Below are positions 56,737 through 64,000 of a DNA stretch of 64,000 bases, piece by piece. Each line of letters begins with the position of its first letter. Within the stretch, counting starts at the first letter, position 1. The notes under the pieces are model-generated. The model searched no databases. It was not told the origin of the DNA and worked only from the letters and a program-made list of their open reading frames with translations. Both the position numbers and the translations under genes were made by a program. The stretch is taken from positions 1-64,000 of the forward strand of contig CALSCR010002267.1 of assembly GCA_943704495.1 (NCBI GenBank), given 5' to 3'. Source of the DNA: Pigoraptor chileana. Lineage: Eukaryota > Opisthokonta > Filasterea.

Positions 56737-58079
56737 TCTTCAAACAATGTCGGACCGCGGGGATCGCGGGACCAACTTACAAAGACGACGGCGCAAAAAG
56801 ATGCGTTTTAGCGCTGGCGCTGCTCACTGCAGCACGCCAAATGATTGCTGGAGCTCTACCGGGCCATGGTCTCCCCTAACGTGCAAATTGCGGACGAGAC
56901 GCCGCCCAACCGAACACGACGACGGATCGAAACAGCGTGCATGCGGGGTGGGGAAGATCCCGCCCCAACCCGAGCCTCAAGCCAGGGACAGTGTAAACGC
57001 GCCGAAAGCGACTGCCAACAGATCGCAAAGGGCGTCGCGCAGTGACCGTGCGTGCGTTCAAGACACTATTGTACCACTCATCAACCACGCTGATGGTATT
57101 CTGGATGCACCCACAGTGATGATGCGTGCGCCAGTGATGCGTTCCCACAGAAGCAAACTTTCTATCACTGAAAGAGTACTCGCAACGACCCAAGGAAAAA
57201 TTGATCACACCTCAATGTTGTGGACTATGAAATAGTGTTTCGTGGCCGAATAAACTCAAACAAGAGCAGACTAGATTAGTCTTTTCAAGAGCATCTGAAG
57301 ACAGCAGGACGCCGTCACGCGCCGTCAATGACAGCGAACCCAGACAATCAGGACAAACACACCGCAGTGTGCATGCGAGTGCAGCCGTCGATATTCATGG
57401 TTTCTTTGTGTCGAGGTTTGTGTTGCGACGGGACTTGTGTATGGCACCATCCACCCGGCAAGTCCGACGGTGTCTGCGGGAATTAGCCTCAAAAGTCACC
57501 CGAAAACTGTGCTAAAAAGCGTGCCTTGTTCACATTATGATGGACGGGGACGGTAAGACACTGGAGCTGTCTATGAAAATTGTATCGGCGGAACGATTAT
57601 TAGGGCGTTATTTTGTGTGCCCTTGCGGACTTTTGGTCGATTTCCGCATAAATTTGAGGCCATTTTCAATACAAAGTGCATAGTGATGATGTATTCTGTG
57701 TGCCCGATGGGGTTTCCCGGGAAACGCACCGGTGCACATACGGGGGAGCAGAGAATCGGAAAATTCGTCGCGGAAATACTATCGTAAACATCTACGGAAT
57801 TGCGGCCGAATTGATGTAACAGCTGTCGCCAGGTCTTTCTTTCCGTTCATTTCTGGGGCACATACGGACAGAGCAGTGATTGTAGGTAGCCCCCGTGCAA
57901 ATGCACTTCAAAGAAAACATGCGAAAGGCCGTTGCCACTGCCTACAAACTCGTCATTGAAGTTGGATCGAGTTGTGATTTCAAGGAAAAAAATCACACTC
58001 GTCTGATTTCATGATGAAAAAGTAACATAGTACTCAGCCACCGGAAATAGAAAAAAATACACAATGGCAGCCCGCTATT
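56737..58079. other. Intergenic, no supported gene
   Basis: A 1343 bp stretch: upstream of the phosphodiesterase and 3' of the DENN-TBC gene. A 162-codon plus-strand frame (56747-57235) starts 11 bp from the phosphodiesterase start; it is basic, repeat-free and matches nothing, so I leave it as an unproven ORF. Around 57540-57740 are GC-rich patches of promoter appearance. Confidence 0.45.
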
Positions 58080-61000
58080 TTAATCACTCATCATGAATGC
58101 CACATACTCTTCAATGCATCTAGCCCTCTCGAGAACGCGCGTAACGTCCATCTTGAGCGCCAGCTGGTTGACAAACTGGTGGAGAACCGAAACACATGCA
58201 TGCAATTAGCACGTGACCTGATGTTAAAACCATCCAATTGTGTGACAAGAAACATCATAGATCCACGTCGATGCCTTAGAGAGTATTCCCAAACAACGAA
58301 CCTGCAGGATGTCGTTCCATGACATCTTTTGGATCATGATAACATCCTTGTAAGTCTCGATGATCGCGAGGGCCACATAGTACTGGAAGTCGTTTGAGCC
58401 TTCGCGCGCCCATATACACTGTCTCCAAAATAAAAAAATGCATTGCCACGATATGTAAGATAAGAATAAGATTAACCGGTGAGAGAGCAAGGAAGACAGA
58501 TCACAGCCCATGGACACCACCAACCAAAAAGTGAGACGACGGAAATGTAGAGAGGCAAGAGACAAACAAGCGAGCAAGTGATTCCAGTGGTCCAATTAAA
58601 CTTGCCTCCCATATGGACAGCACTTCATCAAATTCAAACTCGCGCTTGAAATTGAGAAGAAACCAGCGGAAGCTGAATTGCAGGCTATTCATGTCGGAAG
58701 ACCGGGCGTCGCTCGAAGAGCGGCCAGACTGCGCGTCTTCCATGCGAGAAACGCTCGCGAGGTAAGCGCTGCAACAAAAGGAATGCACATGTCATGAGAA
58801 GGACAACACGCCAGACTGCAATTGTCGTAACAAGCAACCCAACAACCCCTTTTCACGCACACAAACACACCCACACCCACGCACGCACACGTACGCACAC
58901 ACGGATATGCATACACCGTTCACATAAAAACAAATAAGTAACAACAGAGCGATCCCAAAAGCAACTAACCGAAACTCGGGATCCACTTCCTCAAGAAGAC
59001 AATCGAGTCTCCCAAAAAAGTCACGCATTGTCTTTTCAGTCTCAGCAAAGTTCCCTCGCATGCGACGCAAGACACAGTCCAGCCCCCAGAAGGCCTCGCT
59101 CTCATCGCCCAGCACCACGAGCAGCGGCGACAACAAATCGCTCATTCCCTGCACATAGCCCAGCGGTGTGTCGTGCACAGCGTATGCCGCAAGCACGCCA
59201 CACATGGAAGCGCGCGACGCATTATCATCCCCAGCGAACAGTGGGTGATTCCGATCGGTCCTCCGCACATCTTTCTCTATTCTACGCATGACGCGCGCAA
59301 ACTCGGGATCCGCCGCTTTGTCCTCCATTTCACCCTTTATCTTCTCATAGGCGAGGCGTCGCTGCATAATGAGAGCGTCGGCAGTCTCGGAGGAGGCGTC
59401 GGAAGGTATGAGGCCGAGCAAAAGCATCCAGATATCCCGACGAGCGTCCTGGCCAACGCCACCGTAGAATATGGCGCGCCTGGATACACAGCGTGATAAA
59501 AACTTCATTAGTGCATGCCGTGCGCAATAATAATTTAAAAAAATGGGAGACGAAAGGCAGCCATATTATATGGAGGGGCAACAAGAAGCGGAAGGTCTCA
59601 CCTCAAACCGGCCATGTCAAGTATGTGACCGTCGTCGGCAGCGAACTCGCCGAGCAGATCTTTGTCGATGCGCCGGTAATCGCGGAGGCCAGGAAGTCCA
59701 GGGATTGGTGCCACTCCACGTCCACTTCCACCGGCGTTTGTTACAACAATACTTGGAGATCCGCTTGCGCTGGGTGGTGCATCGGTCTTCCACGAGAGAA
59801 GCCCAAAAAAGCCTTCGGAACTCCCGTTGGATGGCGACTTGCCCAACGTCGTCGGCCCGTCCTGCGAAGCTGGTGGGGGAAGGTTTGTGACGGCGGCGCT
59901 GGCGGAGGTGCCCTTCCGATTAAGTCGTGGCGACCTGTCTGCACCCGGGACAATCTTCCTGAAGACAGAGCCGAGGAGGCCACCCGCGGTCTTATGAGGG
60001 CGCGGCCGCGAGTGCAGCACGTGAAGTGCGCACGAAGACTGATCGGGAAGATCCAGTGGAAGCGTCTGCGTCGGCGTCACTCTTGCAAACGACAGCTTTG
60101 GAAAGCGCGCTCCGGTGGCCCCGTTCAATTTTAACAAGGCGTCGTGCGATAAGACGGGTGCCGACTGTTGTCTGTTGAGTTGGATCGACGCCAGTGTGGG
60201 ATCGGAGGATGTGCCTTGCTTCTTTATGGTCACACAGGCAGTCACATCGTTGCACACGTGCCGTAGATACGCCGTCACTCGATCCCACGCCAGAACATCC
60301 TTTCCCAGGCGCCCCGCCGACATTTCATCAAACAGCATCGTTGGTCTCTCCGTCTGCGACTCGGACAATCGCTCGAAAGCAAATCGAGAGAATATCTTTG
60401 TCTTTACAAACTTGGACAAAAAGTCTCGGGCCCATGACGGCGCACGGTTCAGCAGTGCTTTCGTGTCGATTTGCACCGCACCGTCCGACCATCCTTCCTG
60501 CATGGAAGCGGCCTCCCCGGCGCTAATTTCAAACCCGTTTTCGTCGATAAAAGTGCCCTTCTCGGTTGGTGTTAGCTTGGCACCCGCGGCAGTGTCTGAA
60601 AGTCCCGTGAAGAACTTGCGATAGTCGCCGACATCGAGAAACTGCGAAATGTAGTGCATGAACGCACACCGCAGCCGCTCTGTGTCCGTCAGACACCGCT
60701 GCGATCCGAAGCCGGCGTCATTCTGCTGTGACGCACCAAGCCCCGAGAATCCCATCAGGTGCTCGTGCGCGTCCCTGTCGTCGCCCCGCAAATTCGACGC
60801 TGCACGGCACCATCCGTCCCCGTGGCGGAGGTTTTGCGGTGGAAATGATTCATCGCCCGTAGGCAGGTGATCAAAGCCGTCCGTGTCTACAGCTACCTCG
60901 GGATTGCGACCCAACGCCACCAAATTGCCCTCCAAGTTCCGCTTTAGTGACTTTAAACGCTGTGAGGGAGGGGCGGGCAGCGGCTCGCGCGTTGTCACCG

Positions 61001-62351
61001 ATCCTTCGTTGAGGTCGACCACGACAATGTCCCCCGCGAGTTTGCCCAAAAAGCGAGCCGATGAATGTGCCCCGATGATGGATGAAGATGGTACATCGAG
61101 AAAATCCTCCAGGTATGCGGACGGCAATACGGGAATGTAGACGTAATGCCAAGCAAACGGATGTATGAGTGACAGAACTGCTTCGGTGCAAAGAGTCAGC
61201 ATTGACAGTTCGCTCGAGTATATGACAACCCGCCGCTCTAGAAGGATCGCCGTCAGCAACGAAATGATGTTTTCCACGGAAAGACGGCGGAATAAGGGCG
61301 CGAACCCAAAGTCAGCGGCAGGGAGATCAGGGGGGTGCGGGCGTCCGTGATGCAGCCGCACGCCAGCAATTGTAAAGCTGATCTCCGTGCGACCCGGCGG
61401 AGGGACGGGGATCCTGGACACAAACGAGGCTATGGCCGCCTCAACTGCGTCTGTGGATTGAGGGAGGAGGTTTGTGGCACCCAAGCCGAGACCCCGGATG
61501 ATCATGAGGACGTCGCGCATGAGTGAGAATATGGGCCAGTGTGAAATGAATCCAATGCATAGCGGGCCATACACGCCGCGCAATTTTTTGTGGGATGAGA
61601 TGGGCTCGTGAAGCGCCATAACAGATACATATGCGCGGTCTCCAGAAGGTCCTGTGAGAACAAGATCATAGCAGGTTGCCGATGGGGGCTCCTCGCTGAG
61701 GAAAGGACCGCAAGGAAGGCAAAACTGCCGAAGCACAAAACAAACAAAAACCCCATGATGATGTCAGCCAAACGTGAACAGACACAGATACGGTGCGTGG
61801 GTGAGCAGCCTTGCAGATGGGTACTTGCTATTACACACTCGGTTCAACTTCAGTGGCTTCAGTGGCCTCACCGTTTCGAGTGCTTCCGGGAATGCATAGT
61901 CAAAATGGTCCTCGCTTGGGAATCGCGATACCGGACCCACTTTAACCTTCTCTTGTATAGAGTTTGCTGTCAGAAAGCGAGTGTTGTCATGATAAGTGTT
62001 TCCAGTGGGGTCGCATCACACATTAAACGAACACTCGGGAGCGGTTTTTGTGCCATTTTTCAATTTAACAGACCGCACCTTCCTGACGACCGCCATCTTC
62101 TGACTCAATGTCACCGTTGGTAATGTCGCAAAGCCTTTGGAGTGCTTCGGTGAGTGGGTCAACGTCGCCGTCACTTACGGTGCATCCAATCTGCCGCAAG
62201 TGAAAAGTGTGATTAGGGCCGACAGAACAACTATTGCCAATTGCACTCTAATTTTCACACGGCAGACAATAACAAACAACGTAATGATAGAAAGTGCACA
62301 CACCTGGAACCAGTAGTCGACAAGCCGCCGTGTCGCAGTTTCCGAGGCCAT
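58080..62351 (-). CDS. DENN domain-TBC domain fusion (predicted Rab GEF plus Rab GAP)
   Basis: Eight exons in phase: 62304-62351, 62079-62190, 61872-61966, 59602-61724, 58970-59479, 58606-58768, 58302-58418, 58080-58175 (1087 residues). The N-terminus is a tripartite DENN module: RLVDYWF, VSRFPSEDHFDYAFPEAL, FCLPCG, then GFISHWPIFSLMRDVL, LLERRVVIYSSELSMLTLC, PFAWHYVYIPVLP and FLDVPSSSIIG. A low-complexity linker of about 180 residues leads to a TBC domain (about 793-1087) with YGGVGQDARRDIW, the arginine finger in IEKDVRRTD (IxxDxxR), the glutamine finger in YVQGMSD, and FRWFLLNFKREF, closest to TBC1D15/17. Both catalytic fingers are kept, so the GAP should be active. Intron 6 has a GC donor (GAG|GCAAGT). 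The DENN-to-TBC junction is a clean GTGAGA...CAG intron in phase. Confidence 0.9.
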
Positions 62352-63409
62352 GGCTTGATTTCACCAACCGGCGCAACCAATGGGCAGTGCGGTTCAGATG
62401 CTGTGTGCAAGGCGCATTTCTGCACCTTTTTCAGCGTGCTTCACGGGTGCTGTTAAATGTGAGCGGAAAGAGCGGAAAACAGCTTGCAATATTTCAGCTT
62501 CGTGTAAAGGGGGCCTTCAGCGATCACCTATATGCAAACTCATGTCGACCGGTCCGTCCGAACACTGCACTTCCGTGAACGAACGTTTGATCAACAAAGC
62601 GAGTTGTGCAAGTCACGTGAGTGGAATTTGTTTCTCTTTTGGGTCAAAAGTTATAACGGACATGCCCCGGATGTCCGAGTACTCCGTCCTATCCAGAGTA
62701 ACTCCGTGCTGACTCTCACAGGCTAAATTTAATTCAATCTCTACTATAAAAGGATTATTATCAAATTATGCCTTTATATGGTATATAGGCAAGGATAATC
62801 TCCCATAATAGATTAATAAGCACTGCAGTGCCCAAATCAAGGAAACTCGCACCCACGTGATGGGAGGCTTGCAACTGGTTTGCCAATCAAAGTCGGAGAC
62901 GGAAACGGGTGACGGCCGCCTGAAACTCGCACGCGACAGCTGTTGGCGGACACTCCACAAAAGGTCGCTCTCTCGCTCTTTCTCTCTCTTTCTCTCTTTC
63001 TCTTGCTCGTACCATGCTGGCAAAAACTTGCACCATCAAGCAGCCATCTTTGCCACAACCCACACTGCTCTGCTGGCACGTTTTTTCTTTGTTGAGTGAA
63101 GTTCATTTCTGAAAAAGAGCTTATCTGAAAGCACGTGCCAGTATTGGATTAACGCAATACTGAATTGGATTGGTGCTACTTTCACCTCGCCCGCGCGTTC
63201 TCTCTCGCACTCTCGCACTGCGGATAGCTGAATGCACCCTGGGTTCTTTGAGCTCACATCTTGAAGCGCGGGAAAGGTGTATTTGCCGAAGATTCTCGAA
63301 GGAATGGCCCATACTACCTCAGGTAAATCTAAGTGTTGGGGTCAACAAGACTAGAATATATACGGGAGCGTGAGTGGTCCCGTGACTGTCTCCCCTTGCG
63401 AGATGCACT
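62352..63409. promoter_or_regulatory. Shared upstream region of DENN-TBC and glycogenin
   Basis: A 1058 bp stretch between divergent starts. GCGCGGGAAAG (E2F-like) at about 63266-63276 and a TCTTTCTC pyrimidine tract at about 62965-63005. AT-rich patch 62725-62815. No gene recognised. Confidence 0.45.
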
Positions 63410-64000
63410 ATGGAAGCTGACGTACACACTTTGCTCGCCCCAATTCCAGAAACCAATCGACAGGCATATGTGACCCTTGTCACAAATGACAATTATGGAT
63501 ACGGCGCTCTCGTACTTGGCCACTCCATTCGTGAATCTGGCACCGTGAGGAAGCTGGCTGTGCTGGTTACCGAGCAGGTTACGCTGTTGATGCGGTGAGT
63601 CTGAGAGCCCCCTCAATTCTTTTGTTCCTAGCAACACACTGGGTGTTTTTATTATTATGTCTCACTAATATTGTCGTCTGTATTTGTGTGCTGTTGTGTC
63701 TTTCCCATCATATCAACTTGCAGGAGGCGACTCTCGGATGTGTGGGATCACGTTGTCGTTGTTTCGGAGCTTAACAGCAACGACTCAGAGCGGCTGTCCA
63801 TGTTGAGGCGGCCCGAATTGGGTGTTACGCTGACAAAGATTTATGCGTGGCGTCTGACTGATTACGACAAGTGCGTCTTTCTTGACGCCGATACGCTCGT
63901 CGTCCGCAATTCGGACGCGCTTTTTGATCTTCCTGAGCTATCGGCCGCGCCCGACCTCGGCTGGCCGGACTGTTTCAACTCGGGGGTGTTTGTGTTTGTG
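63410..64000 (+). CDS. GYG: Glycogenin, 5' part (runs off the window)
   Basis: Self-glucosylating GT8 enzyme that primes glycogen. Exon 1 is 63410-63594; exon 2 starts at 63724 and continues past the right edge. The first 150 or so residues match animal glycogenin closely: [20 protein letters not shown] (about 18-37), the [14 protein letters not shown] segment, [10 protein letters not shown] with the manganese DxD, and [19 protein letters not shown]. The self-glucosylated tyrosine would lie outside the window. The start codon at 63410 is favoured; an earlier ATG at 63403 is out of frame. Confidence 0.95.

Noticed and set aside
56747-57235. 162-codon plus-strand ORF
   Set aside because: It starts 11 bp from the phosphodiesterase start on the other strand, is low in recognisable structure and matches no family; kept only as a note in the intergenic entry.

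Overview
This is a nuclear eukaryotic window. The genes carry many short GT-AG introns of roughly 40 to 430 bp with clear C/TAG acceptors, there is a polymerase III type tRNA gene, and the families are opisthokont: TIM44, Mediator MED23, WASH complex CCDC53, AHI1/Jouberin, an L27-PDZ-SH3-GK MAGUK, a MAX-like bHLH-zipper, TMTC, FKRP, LARGE, glycogenin. AHI1 points to a ciliated cell. Together with the animal-like scaffold and glycosylation genes and the compact spacing (about one gene per 3 kb), this suggests a unicellular holozoan, most likely a choanoflagellate or close relative. That placement is inference. I saw no retroelement, DNA transposon, viral element or CRISPR array.

Left third (1-23.4 kb): a partial SUGP1-like splicing factor, tRNA-Arg(CCT), TIM44, then the convergent pair FKRP (5204-8943, plus) and LARGE (9889-13796, minus). 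In animals both enzymes build the phosphoribitol-matriglycan part of the O-mannosyl glycan on alpha-dystroglycan. Both open reading frames look intact when spliced and keep their known metal-binding motifs. A secreted two-domain cystatin, a seven-exon MED23 and a UBE2E ubiquitin-conjugating enzyme follow.

Middle (23.4-43 kb): a Sel1-repeat protein with an MLKL-like helical N-terminus, a TMTC O-mannosyltransferase and AHI1 (the last two intronless), a MAX-like bHLH-zipper fused to a PHD finger, an intronless LicD-type phosphotransferase, FAM177, a single gene encoding two complete 3-hydroxyanthranilate dioxygenase units in tandem, and a DDX6/Dhh1 helicase.

Right third (43-64 kb): WASHC3 (CCDC53), the MAGUK, an acid lipase of the LIPA family, a cyclic-nucleotide phosphodiesterase with a multi-pass membrane N-terminus, a DENN-TBC fusion (predicted Rab GEF plus Rab GAP in one chain) and the first two exons of glycogenin.

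Five genes act on glycans or phospho-sugars (FKRP, LARGE, TMTC, the LicD protein, glycogenin), and FKRP and LARGE are functionally paired neighbours. Exon boundaries were assigned by hand from splice signals, phase continuity and remembered family sequences. Phases were checked for every multi-exon gene. The least certain joins are FKRP exon 2/3 and LARGE exon 8/9. CA/TG microsatellites fill many introns.
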